DNA from: CAWKZT01 sp963854565
Lineage (GTDB): Bacteria > Actinomycetota > Acidimicrobiia > Acidimicrobiales > JAHEJN01
Assembly: GCA_963854565.1 (NCBI GenBank)
Contig: CAWKZT010000101.1
Location: forward strand, 1-6,627
DNA: 6,627 nucleotides
Direction of reading: 5' to 3'
Shown here: piece by piece, positions 1 through 6,579 of the stretch
Numbering within the stretch: the first letter of the stretch is position 1
Layout: each line of letters begins with the position of its first letter
The notes under the pieces: generated by a model
The model's database searches: none
What the model was told of the DNA's origin: nothing
The model's input: only the letters and a program-made list of their open reading frames with translations
Made by a program: the position numbers and the translations under genes

Positions 1-1364
1 TTTTTCGCCACGACATAGGCGACCGGAACCTCATCGCGTACGGGGTCGGAGATGCCAACAACCGCCGCTTCGAGCACGGCTGGATGGGCCGACAGCACCG
101 ACTCCACTTCGACCGTTGACACATTTTCGCCGGCGACTTTCAAGACGTCGGACCGGCGGCCAGCAAATGCGAAGCGACCCGAAGAGTTGGTCGTTGCCCG
201 GTCACCGGTAAGGAACCAGCCGTCCCGGAAACTGGCGTCTGTTGTGTCGAGATCGTCGAGGTACCGGTCGAAGATGGTGACGCCACGCTGGCCGCGGACA
301 ACAACTTCCCCGACTAGACCGGGAGCCACCTGGATGCCATCGGTATCGTGCACCTCGACCTCACACCCAGCTGTTACGTAACCCATCATGTCGTGGCGTG
401 GGTCTGTTGTGTCGTCGGTCAGCACCGCAGGGATTGTTTCGGTCATCCCGTATAACTGGCGCGGGCGACAACCAAGCCAGGCCGAGATTGTTTCGAATTG
501 TTCCTCGCTTATGTTCTGGGCAAACCAGCAGTGCCGCAACGCCATACCTGCCTCAGGTCCGCTCCGAGCAAGGATCATGCGAATTGGCGCCGCGAAAAGG
601 CTTGCACATGTGGCCTGGTGTCGGGCGGCCTGGGCAAGAAAACGACTGGCGGAGAAGGTATACATCAGCGCGACGGATGCGCCGGTCCAAATGGCCGAAG
701 CAAACGAGTAGTACTGCGCGTTGGCGTGGAAGAGCGGCAGTACTACCAACTGTCGGTCCGTTGGCGCGAGATCTGCCGCTTCGGCCATTGTCTTGCCAGC
801 AAATGCGTAGTTGGCCTGGGTGATGACCACGCCTTTGGGCTGACCGGTCGTTCCGCTGGTGAACATCACCGCGGCGGTGTCGTCACCGTTGGGGGTCGGC
901 CAGGCGGTGATGGCTTCTCCGACGAATGACGCGAAGTCACCGTCGGCTTCGTCTATAGCGATGGTCGACATACCGCTGGGACATGCCCCTACATACTCCG
1001 ACGACCGTTCGATCGAGTGGAACCCGACGACGGGTGCGGTCCGAGCAATTTGATCAGCGAACTCGGGGGTCTTTCCCATTGGGTCCCCGGGAACAATGAA
1101 CGCACCCAGCCGAGTTGCAGCAATCCATACGGCGACGAACGTCGGGCAATTCGTGAGCGCAAGATGCACCGCTGACCCGTGACCGACACCTTCGCGTACG
1201 AGCACCCCAGCGACGCGACCGACCACATCGTCGAACTCGCCATATGTCCAGGACCGGACGCTTTCGTCTGGTCCTTCAAAGATGAGGAAGGTTTGCGACG
1301 CGCCGCGGGTGGACGTCTCGGCCCACACCTGAGCAAAGGTCGTCGCACCAGTCCAAGTGGCCAT
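1..1364 (-). CDS. AMP-forming acyl-CoA ligase, CaiC-like, partial (C-terminus beyond window)
   Basis: Reading the minus strand from ATG at 1364-1362 gives 454 uninterrupted codons to the window edge. The product is an ANL-superfamily adenylating enzyme that joins a carboxylic acid to CoA via an acyl-AMP in the cytoplasm. Visible motifs are the P-loop TSGTTGQPKGV (residues 169-179), YGMTET (305-310), DGWFLTGD (381-388) and the hinge region GRFAFAGRRSDVLKVAGENV (396-415), followed by VEVES and a VVGISDPVRDE segment. The C-terminal catalytic lysine motif lies outside the window. The AQNISEEQF, YGMTETI and GENVS..VE.E pattern resembles crotonobetaine/carnitine-CoA ligase (CaiC), but family resemblance does not fix the substrate. 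The start overlaps the hyuB stop by one base (TGATG), and a GGAGAA ribosome-site candidate lies 11 bases upstream. Its place as last visible gene suggests it activates the acid made by HyuAB. Certain as an acyl-CoA ligase family member; substrate unknown. Confidence 0.93.
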   Translation of the reverse strand, partial: MATWTGATTFAQVWAETSTRGASQTFLIFEGPDESVRSWTYGEFDDVVGRVAGVLVREGVGHGSAVHLALTNCPTFVAVWIAATRLGAFIVPGDPMGKTPEFADQIARTAPVVGFHSIERSSEYVGACPSGMSTIAIDEADGDFASFVGEAITAWPTPNGDDTAAVMFTSGTTGQPKGVVITQANYAFAGKTMAEAADLAPTDRQLVVLPLFHANAQYYSFASAIWTGASVALMYTFSASRFLAQAARHQATCASLFAAPIRMILARSGPEAGMALRHCWFAQNISEEQFETISAWLGCRPRQLYGMTETIPAVLTDDTTDPRHDMMGYVTAGCEVEVHDTDGIQVAPGLVGEVVVRGQRGVTIFDRYLDDLDTTDASFRDGWFLTGDRATTNSSGRFAFAGRRSDVLKVAGENVSTVEVESVLSAHPAVLEAAVVGISDPVRDEVPVAYVVAK

Positions 1365-2947
1365 CAGGATGTAGCTTCTCCGTATCCGCCGCCACCTGGG
1401 AGTTCGAGTCGCACAACGTCCTCGCCAGAAAGCGAGATTCGGGACTGCGTCTTGACCGCTTCGCCGTTTACCTTGAAGCTGCCTGCTTCGCCGGCTGAAC
1501 CACCGAAAATGCCCAATGGAGGGTCGGCCATACGGCTCGTAACGGCGTTGAGTTGCCACGCTTTGTCGGTTGCGACGGTGAATTCGATCGTTTGGCCGAG
1601 CCCACCGGTCTGTGCACCCGCTCCGCCAGATCCGGGACGGAGCGACTTTTCGTTAAACCGAATCGGCGCCGAGGCTTCGACGACTTCGATCGGCACAGCC
1701 GACACACCGGTTGGGAAAGAACATGCACTCAAGCCGGACTTAGTGGCGCGGGCGCCAACCCCACCGGCATAGGTGAACATCGCCGTGATAAACGGGCTGC
1801 CATCGTCGTGGTGCCCGTTGACCTGCATCGTCCACACTGCTCCGGAACCCTCGGCCATGGAGGCTTCAGGCCGGACCTTAGCTAGGGCCTTGAGAAGTGC
1901 GTTCGGCAAGAACATTCCAACCACGTGACGGGCCGTGCCTGGCTGGGGCGAAACCGCATTCACGATAGAACCCTCGGGTGCCTTCACCAAGATGGGAGCA
2001 AGGCTGCCGTAGTTGTTGGGGATATCGGGGTTAAGCACCGAACGAACGGTAAACGTCGTGTAGGCGTGGGTGTAGTTCATCACCACGTTGATACCCCACG
2101 GCGAAGCTTCCGATGTCCCTTCGTAATCGACCGTGATCTCGCCGGCGTCGGCGTCGACGATTAGCGCACACACGATGTCGATCTTGCTGCCATCAGCGAG
2201 GTCGAGAATCGCGCTGGACTCATAGCGACCGCTTGGAAGTTCACGAATGCTGTCTCGGGTCGCTTGTTCTGAACGCGTAATGATCTCGTCAGACAGCGAT
2301 TCGATGTCGTCAAGACGGTGCGCTTCGCACAGTGTTGAAAGACGTTGGGCGCCAACTTCACCTGATGCCATTTGGGCATGCAAGTCACCGGTCATGTGGT
2401 CGGGCTGGCGAACGTTGGAGAGGATGAACTTCCAGACGTCGTCGTTGCGTTCACCCTTCTTCATCAATTTGCAGATCGGGATCCAGAGGCCTTCTTCAAA
2501 GACATCTCGCCCACCCGCGCCGATGCCGTAGCCGCCGACGTCGGTGTGGTGAATGGTGGAACCGAAGAGGGCAATAATTTTGCCGTTGCGCCACGCAGGA
2601 ACCAGCACGGTGACATCGAGCAGTTGGCCGGCCGTCTTATATGGATCGTTAGTGATCAAGACGTCGCCGGGCTCGAGCGACTCGAGCGGGTATTCCTCGA
2701 GCATCTTTGCCGCGCCGATGGCGAGCGAGTTGATGTGCCCAGGGGTACCCGTCACTGCCTGAGCAACCATTCGACCCCGCCGGTCAAATACTGCGTTGGC
2801 CAAGTCGCCCGCCTCGCGCACGATCGGCGAAAACGCTGAACGTTGCAGAGCTCGGGCTTGCTCGTTCACCGTTGAGATGAGCGATTGCCACAATATCTCA
2901 AGTTCGATCGGGTCAAAGGACGCCGTGCGGTCTTCCATGATCGTCAT
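1364..2947 (-). CDS. hyuB: HyuB: hydantoinase B/oxoprolinase/acetone carboxylase alpha-type subunit
   Basis: A 527-residue cytoplasmic HyuB-family subunit, within but near the short end of the usual 520-600 range. It works with HyuA in ATP-dependent hydrolysis of cyclic amides (hydantoins, 5-oxoproline, other lactams) or ATP-dependent ketone carboxylation. Family landmarks in order: SPIVREAGDLANAVFDRRG (about 40-58), LITNDPYKTAGQLLDVTV (97-114), STIHHTDVGG (130-139, probable metal ligands), EEGLWIP (151-157), FPTGVSAVPIEVVEASAPIR (411-430), RPGSGGAGAQTGGLGQ (437-452) and the C-terminal LPGGGGYG (516-523). I start at ATG 2947: it overlaps the hyuA stop as ATGA and has GAAAGGG six bases upstream. 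The frame stays open to 3004, but that extension lies inside hyuA and looks non-native (Cys/Arg-rich). A second Met at 2938 has no ribosome site. Hydrolase and carboxylase cannot be told apart from these motifs; the symbol denotes the family only. Confidence 0.95.
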   Translation of the reverse strand: MTIMEDRTASFDPIELEILWQSLISTVNEQARALQRSAFSPIVREAGDLANAVFDRRGRMVAQAVTGTPGHINSLAIGAAKMLEEYPLESLEPGDVLITNDPYKTAGQLLDVTVLVPAWRNGKIIALFGSTIHHTDVGGYGIGAGGRDVFEEGLWIPICKLMKKGERNDDVWKFILSNVRQPDHMTGDLHAQMASGEVGAQRLSTLCEAHRLDDIESLSDEIITRSEQATRDSIRELPSGRYESSAILDLADGSKIDIVCALIVDADAGEITVDYEGTSEASPWGINVVMNYTHAYTTFTVRSVLNPDIPNNYGSLAPILVKAPEGSIVNAVSPQPGTARHVVGMFLPNALLKALAKVRPEASMAEGSGAVWTMQVNGHHDDGSPFITAMFTYAGGVGARATKSGLSACSFPTGVSAVPIEVVEASAPIRFNEKSLRPGSGGAGAQTGGLGQTIEFTVATDKAWQLNAVTSRMADPPLGIFGGSAGEAGSFKVNGEAVKTQSRISLSGEDVVRLELPGGGGYGEATS

Positions 2948-5031
2948 GATTGACCCTTTCGGGTTGCGAGCAGACTTCCATCGGGAGCAACAACAACGCT
3001 CCAACCAGGTCGAATGACAGATGTGGTTTCTCGTTCTTCGACGACGGCCGGGCCATCGAAGGCCGCTCCGGCACCGAGCGTTGCTCGGTCGTAGACGGGA
3101 GCCTCGATGGCTACCATTCCCCGACCGAACACCATGGGCCGTGTGCCCTTCGGGATGGGTTCACCCGAAGCTGGTTCGATCGACTGGTCGGGTTCGACAA
3201 TAGATGTTGTCGCAAAGGCGGACAGCCTCCACGTGATGCCCTCGATCGCTACGTCAGGGATCGCCATGCCGTAGATGCGTCGGTACTCGCTCGCGAACGC
3301 GGTGGCGACGTCGTCGGCGGTTGCGGGCCAAGCATCGCCCTCACCGACCCAGATCGTGATCTCGTTGCCCTGACCGGCGTAGCGAGCGTCGACCCCGTAG
3401 CGGAAGATGATTGCGTCGTCGGGCACGCCCGCTGCTTGGAGGACCCTGCGGCCCTCGGAGCGAAGCTCGTCGAGCAATGCATCGCGTTCGCCAACGTCGA
3501 TGCTGGCAAGCAATCGAGGCATTGATCGGGCGAGATCGATTCGAACCGGTGAAACGAGTGTGCCAAAGGCCGACAGCACACTGGCGTTCACCGGGAATAT
3601 CACCTGGTCCGACTCGAGCAGCTCGGCAACGCCGCATGCATGCACTGGACCGGCACCACCAAACGCTATAAGCGGAATGCCTCGCAGGTCGACGCCCATT
3701 TCGACACCGTGCATGCTGGCCGCGGCCGCCATGTTTTGGTTGACGACTTCGTGGACTCCGGCAGCGGTATCGATGACGTCGAGGCCCAGGCCGTCTGCAA
3801 CCGTGGCCGTAGCGGCCTCGGCAAGCGATGCGTCGAGCGGCATGTCGCCACCAAGGAATGCGGCGGGATCGAGAAGGCCTAGTACAACGTCGGTGTCGGT
3901 CACCGCAGGAATGGTGCCGCCTCTGCCGTAGCTGGCTGGACCAGGATCTGCTCCTGCAGAGTCGGGTCCGACTTTTAGCAGGCCGAACTGATCTACTCGG
4001 GCCAAACTTCCGCCGCCGGCACCGATCTCGACGAGGTCAACGGACGGAACCGAGACAGGAAAGCCAGACCCCTTCTTGAATCGGTAGGCGCGGGCGACTT
4101 CGAAGGTGTTGGTGAGTTCTGGTTCGCCGTTTTCGATCAGGCACGCCTTCGCTGTGGTTCCACCCATGTCGAAACACAACAACCGGTCGATACCCAAACG
4201 GTTGGCGAACCAGGAGCCTGCCAAGGCGCCAGCAGCAGGGCCGGACTCGACCAGACGAATAGGACCGCTGGCTGCATCGTCAGCCGATACCACCCCACCG
4301 TTCGACAACATCATCAGAACCGAGCCGCCAAATCCTTCGGCAGCAAGCCATTTCTGGAGTTCGTCGAGGTAGGGCCCGATCACGGGCATCGTTGCCGCGT
4401 TGCAGGCTGCGGTGACCATGCGGGGGTACTCGCGAATTTGCGGCGAGATTTCCGAGGACACGCATACGGGTATTCCCAGCGACGCTCGGAGATGGGCAGC
4501 AACCTTCTGCTCATTGGCGCCGTTCACGTAGGAGTTCAACAAGCAAATGGCGACCGACTCGACGCCGTGCCGGCCAATTTCTGCGGCCAAGGCGTCGAGC
4601 GCCGCTTCGGTTGGATCGACCAGCACCTCGCCATCAGCGCTCACCCGCTCGTCGAGTTCGAACGTGAGGTCGCGAGGAATCGGTGGTGCCGGAAACTCGA
4701 TCTGCAGGTCGTACATGTCGTAGCGATGCTCGTCACGAATAAGGAGCGTGTCTCCAAATCCTTGGGTCGTGACGAGCGATGCCCGCCCGGTCTTACCCTC
4801 GATCAGCGCGTTGGTGATCAACGTCGTCGCGTGCACGATCGGCGCCGTGATGTCGCTGGGCGACACGCCGGCACGTGCCAGCAATTGCGTAACGCCGGTT
4901 CGGACGCCATCGAGAGGCGCTCCTGGGGTGGTCAACGTCTTATCGACCACGACCTTGCCGCTCTCGCCATCAAGAAGCACCACGTCGGTAAACGTGCCTC
5001 CGATGTCAACAGCCAAACGCCAATCTGCCAT
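2944..5031 (-). CDS. hyuA: HyuA: ATP-dependent hydantoinase/oxoprolinase A-type subunit
   Basis: A 695-residue subunit of normal family length, with the ASKHA-like ATP-binding fold of HyuA, acetone carboxylase beta and 5-oxoprolinase. It is expected to phosphorylate the substrate (a lactam or imide oxygen, or an enolate) for attack in the HyuB partner. Landmarks: phosphate loop DIGGTFTDVVL (9-19), HATTLITNALIEGKTGRASL (67-86), GFGDTLLIRDEHRYDMYDL (91-109), second phosphate motif CFDMGGTTAKA (286-296), VEIGAGGGSLARVD (334-347), DSAGADPGPASYGRGG (357-372), IAFGGAGPVHA (455-465) and a C-terminal ARYAGQGNEI element. Both nucleotide motifs look intact, so the enzyme should be active. ATG at 5031 overlaps the cupin stop by one base (TGATG), with GGGAGA six bases upstream, so the start is secure. 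The stop overlaps hyuB by four bases (ATGA). The symbol denotes the family; the substrate is not inferable. Confidence 0.96.
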   Translation of the reverse strand: MADWRLAVDIGGTFTDVVLLDGESGKVVVDKTLTTPGAPLDGVRTGVTQLLARAGVSPSDITAPIVHATTLITNALIEGKTGRASLVTTQGFGDTLLIRDEHRYDMYDLQIEFPAPPIPRDLTFELDERVSADGEVLVDPTEAALDALAAEIGRHGVESVAICLLNSYVNGANEQKVAAHLRASLGIPVCVSSEISPQIREYPRMVTAACNAATMPVIGPYLDELQKWLAAEGFGGSVLMMLSNGGVVSADDAASGPIRLVESGPAAGALAGSWFANRLGIDRLLCFDMGGTTAKACLIENGEPELTNTFEVARAYRFKKGSGFPVSVPSVDLVEIGAGGGSLARVDQFGLLKVGPDSAGADPGPASYGRGGTIPAVTDTDVVLGLLDPAAFLGGDMPLDASLAEAATATVADGLGLDVIDTAAGVHEVVNQNMAAAASMHGVEMGVDLRGIPLIAFGGAGPVHACGVAELLESDQVIFPVNASVLSAFGTLVSPVRIDLARSMPRLLASIDVGERDALLDELRSEGRRVLQAAGVPDDAIIFRYGVDARYAGQGNEITIWVGEGDAWPATADDVATAFASEYRRIYGMAIPDVAIEGITWRLSAFATTSIVEPDQSIEPASGEPIPKGTRPMVFGRGMVAIEAPVYDRATLGAGAAFDGPAVVEERETTSVIRPGWSVVVAPDGSLLATRKGQS
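2954..2960 (-). promoter_or_regulatory. Ribosome binding site of hyuB (GAAAGGG)
   Basis: GAAAGGG on the minus strand lies six bases before ATG 2947, within the end of hyuA. It favours ATG 2947 over the upstream frame extension and over ATG 2938. With the ATGA overlap it points to coupled, near-stoichiometric synthesis of HyuA and HyuB. Confidence 0.6.
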
Positions 5032-5462
5032 CAGGCATCTCCCTTTTCAGTGATGTTGGTGTTACTCGTACTTATTAATATCGGTGCCATTAGGTCAGCG
5101 CGCGGTGGGCTGAACACATCCATAATCCAACACTCATCGAATTCATCATCACCAACGAACACACTGTCGCCGTGCCATATGCCCATTGGCGCCAGGTAAG
5201 CCTGGTCTTGGGCGATCACTTTGCGCTGCGCCTCATTTTGATCGTCAGAGATACGGAAGTCGAGCGAGCCGCGCACGATGATGCCGAGCTGTTCGTGGTC
5301 ATCGTGCTTATGCATAAACGAGCCAGTCGCTCCACCCTTGATCCGCCAAAAACAGAGCTGCAAATTCTCGCCCGTGATCACGCGACGACGAAAGCCTGGA
5401 CGGGCGGTCTCGGCGAACTCGTCATCGTCGAAGAAGTGGCAGTACTGGTCGGCGAGGTTCAC
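5031..5462 (-). CDS. Small single-domain cupin protein
   Basis: A single-domain cupin, about 143 residues from the chosen start. Cupin motif 1 is GSFMHKHDDHEQLGIIVRG, giving candidate metal ligands His51, His53 and Glu57; motif 2 is AYLAPMGIWHG with His97. The C-terminal DVFSPPRADL resembles the DxFSPxRxD ending seen in many small cupins of sugar and aromatic catabolism (KdgF-like). It may be a metal-dependent isomerase, hydrolase or dioxygenase helper, or a ligand-binding accessory protein; activity cannot be assigned. The frame stays open up to TTG 5525 and GTG 5522, which would add about 20 residues and overlap the oxygenase gene. I prefer GTG 5462 because the family-like sequence begins right after it (NLADQY) and a GAAGA element lies seven bases upstream, but the choice is uncertain. 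The stop overlaps the hyuA ATG as TGATG, implying coupled translation with hyuA. Confidence 0.88.
   Translation of the reverse strand: MNLADQYCHFFDDDEFAETARPGFRRRVITGENLQLCFWRIKGGATGSFMHKHDDHEQLGIIVRGSLDFRISDDQNEAQRKVIAQDQAYLAPMGIWHGDSVFVGDDEFDECWIMDVFSPPRADLMAPILISTSNTNITEKGDA
5038..5043 (-). promoter_or_regulatory. Ribosome binding site of hyuA (GGGAGA)
   Basis: GGGAGA on the minus strand lies six bases before ATG 5031, inside the last codons of the cupin gene. It fixes the hyuA start and suggests re-initiation by ribosomes finishing the cupin gene. Confidence 0.7.
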
Positions 5463-5508
5463 GATTCGATCTTCATGGGGTATTTTTCTTTCGTTCGTTG
5501 TGGCCCGT

Positions 5509-6507
5509 TCATGCGCCAACACCAATCATTTCGGCGAATCGGCGACGCCACTCGACCGATGGCTTGTCCGATTGCACGTTGGCGAGGCCCACTCGTTCGA
5601 GTGGGAGTGTGCCCGGTACGTTCTCGAGCATGGCCCGGTCTTCTGCTCCGATGGCGCGGTCGAAGGCGATGATGTCTTTGGGGTCGATGCTGTGGTCGTC
5701 ATTTCGCCAGACCACAAAGGTGAAGATCGAATTGAGATCATCGATCGGCGTGCTACACAACATCAGGATGTGTTCCAGGCCATCGTCGTACAAAATTGTG
5801 CTTCGGACAACGAATGGAAGGGCAAAGCCCGTAGTCATCACTCGGTGTACAACGTCTTCGTTGCTTCGGCTCACCATGGCGGCATCGTCAGGGTTAGCGG
5901 CGATGACCTCATAGGCATAGCCAAAAAAGTCGTCGCCGAGCTGTTGGAGATCGAGGTGGGGAACTAGCGGATCCTGGGCCCCACCAAAGGTGCCCGTGTG
6001 AACCCATGGGAAATGGCTGAAGTCCATGAAATTGTCGACAAGGCGCGGAGCCGACACTGACCAGTGTTCGACCCCGGTGTTTAGCCGGCGAAAAGCTGGA
6101 TCGTCGTCCTGCGAAATCGCAGGGATTGGGAAGCGAGGCGTACCAGGGCACATCCAGACCAGGCCATATTGCTCGGCAACGTTGATGCACGTTAAGTGCG
6201 CAGCCGGCGCGATCGTGGCGTCTTCACCTGATGAAGGAACGAGGGTACATTTGCCAGAAGCGCCGAAACGCCATCCGTGATAACCACAGCTCAGTTCGCC
6301 ATCGGTGACCGACCCAATCGACAAAGGCGCTTCTCGGTGCGGACAGCGATCGGGGGCGGCAATTAGCGTTCCGTCAGGGTCTCGCCACACGGCGTAGTCA
6401 TCTCCGAGAAGCCTTACAGCGACGACGGCGTCGGGTAATACATCGGTGGTTTCGAGCACTGGAAACCAGACATCTCGAAGCACTGGACGATCAACGAATG
6501 TTGTCAC
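5509..6507 (-). CDS. Rieske non-heme iron oxygenase, VanA-like oxygenase component
   Basis: A 332-residue oxygenase component in the size range of VanA-type (vanillate O-demethylase) and related Rieske monooxygenases and demethylases. The [2Fe-2S] ligands are Cys55-x-His57 and Cys74-x2-His77 (CPHREA and CGYHGW). The mononuclear iron site is DNFMDFSHFPWVH, with bridging Asp162 and ligands His165 and His170; Asp290 in GAEDRAMLE is the likely third ligand. The ending SVEWRRRFAEMI also fits the VanA group. It would hydroxylate or oxidatively dealkylate a substrate using O2 and electrons from a separate reductase, which is not in this window. The start is GTG 6507: upstream in frame there is no ATG, GTG or TTG before a stop at 6564-6562. 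GGAAGG lies 12 bases upstream, a rather long spacing. It is the first gene of the operon, directly downstream of the palindromic control region. Fold certain; substrate unknown. Confidence 0.94.
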   Translation of the reverse strand: MTTFVDRPVLRDVWFPVLETTDVLPDAVVAVRLLGDDYAVWRDPDGTLIAAPDRCPHREAPLSIGSVTDGELSCGYHGWRFGASGKCTLVPSSGEDATIAPAAHLTCINVAEQYGLVWMCPGTPRFPIPAISQDDDPAFRRLNTGVEHWSVSAPRLVDNFMDFSHFPWVHTGTFGGAQDPLVPHLDLQQLGDDFFGYAYEVIAANPDDAAMVSRSNEDVVHRVMTTGFALPFVVRSTILYDDGLEHILMLCSTPIDDLNSIFTFVVWRNDDHSIDPKDIIAFDRAIGAEDRAMLENVPGTLPLERVGLANVQSDKPSVEWRRRFAEMIGVGA

Positions 6508-6519
6508 AAGGTCACTGCA

Positions 6520-6527
6520 CCTTCCCC
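6520..6527 (-). promoter_or_regulatory. Candidate ribosome binding site of the Rieske oxygenase gene (GGGGAAGG)
   Basis: GGGGAAGG on the minus strand is the only purine-rich element between the palindrome and GTG 6507. The 12-base spacing is longer than the usual 5-9, which may mean modest translation, but no other in-frame start exists downstream of the stop at 6564-6562. Confidence 0.5.
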
Positions 6528-6534
6528 AAAAGTG

Positions 6535-6557
6535 AGTGGTCAGACCAACTGACCACT
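6535..6557. promoter_or_regulatory. Probable operator: perfect 9-5-9 inverted repeat with GntR/FadR-like core
   Basis: The arms AGTGGTCAG (6535-6543) and CTGACCACT (6549-6557) are exact reverse complements around a five-base spacer. Inside it, TGGTCAGACCA at 6537-6547 is itself a perfect odd palindrome and fits the TGGTCnGACCA core recognised by FadR-subfamily GntR repressors. It sits 28 bases upstream of the oxygenase GTG and 22 bases upstream of the divergent GTG, so a bound repressor could affect both. The repeat is seen directly; the regulator family is inferred from the core. Confidence 0.75.
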
Positions 6558-6564
6558 TTGGTCA
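6550..6564. promoter_or_regulatory. Second overlapping inverted repeat, TGACCA-CTT-TGGTCA
   Basis: A perfect 6-3-6 inverted repeat that shares its left half-site with the larger palindrome at 6535-6557. It brings a third copy of the TGGTCA hexamer, and its right arm ends three bases before the TATA element. It could be a second binding register for the same dimeric regulator, or part of one extended site. Confidence 0.55.
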
Positions 6565-6565
6565 T

Positions 6566-6573
6566 CCTATACT
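6566..6573. promoter_or_regulatory. Putative overlapping -10 elements of a bidirectional promoter
   Basis: TATACT at 6568-6573 is a good plus-strand -10 hexamer (one mismatch to TATAAT), placing a start site at about 6580, the divergent GTG. No convincing -35 box lies 16-18 bases upstream. On the minus strand TATAGG (6571-6566) overlaps it and would start the operon message near 6559, just upstream of the large palindrome; this match is weaker because it lacks the conserved final T. Inferred from sequence alone. Confidence 0.4.
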
Positions 6574-6579
6574 CGAAGG

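Noticed and set aside
989..1348. Minus-strand 119-codon frame
   Set aside because: It is out of frame with the ligase, which reads through the same bases with clear adenylating-enzyme sequence; the product is Arg/Ser/Pro-rich as expected of a frame-shifted shadow.
1179..1772. Long plus-strand open frame opposite the ligase and hyuB
   Set aside because: It spans two real genes on the other strand, its product is low-complexity with no domain pattern, and it has no supporting start context. It is a shadow of GC-rich coding sequence.
2948..3004. N-terminal extension of HyuB (19 extra residues beginning MERCCCSRWK)
   Set aside because: It lies wholly inside hyuA, is unlike HyuB amino termini, and ATG 2947 has both the ATGA overlap and a ribosome site.
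4438..5199. Plus-strand frame of 253 codons across hyuA and the cupin gene
   Set aside because: It lies antisense to strongly conserved HyuA motifs including the phosphate loop, and no protein family is recognisable in it.
5480..5492. T-rich run that could look like a terminator tail
   Set aside because: It is on the wrong strand for the operon, has no stem before it, and lies at the coding junction between the oxygenase and cupin genes.
5278..5967. Plus-strand frame of 229 codons opposite the cupin and oxygenase genes
   Set aside because: It is antisense to the intact cupin and Rieske genes and shows no motif of its own.
5509..6507. Carnitine monooxygenase (CntA) identity suggested by the CaiC-like ligase next door
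   Set aside because: The bridging residue is Asp162 rather than the Glu found in CntA, the protein is shorter, and the ligase resemblance alone does not indicate carnitine.
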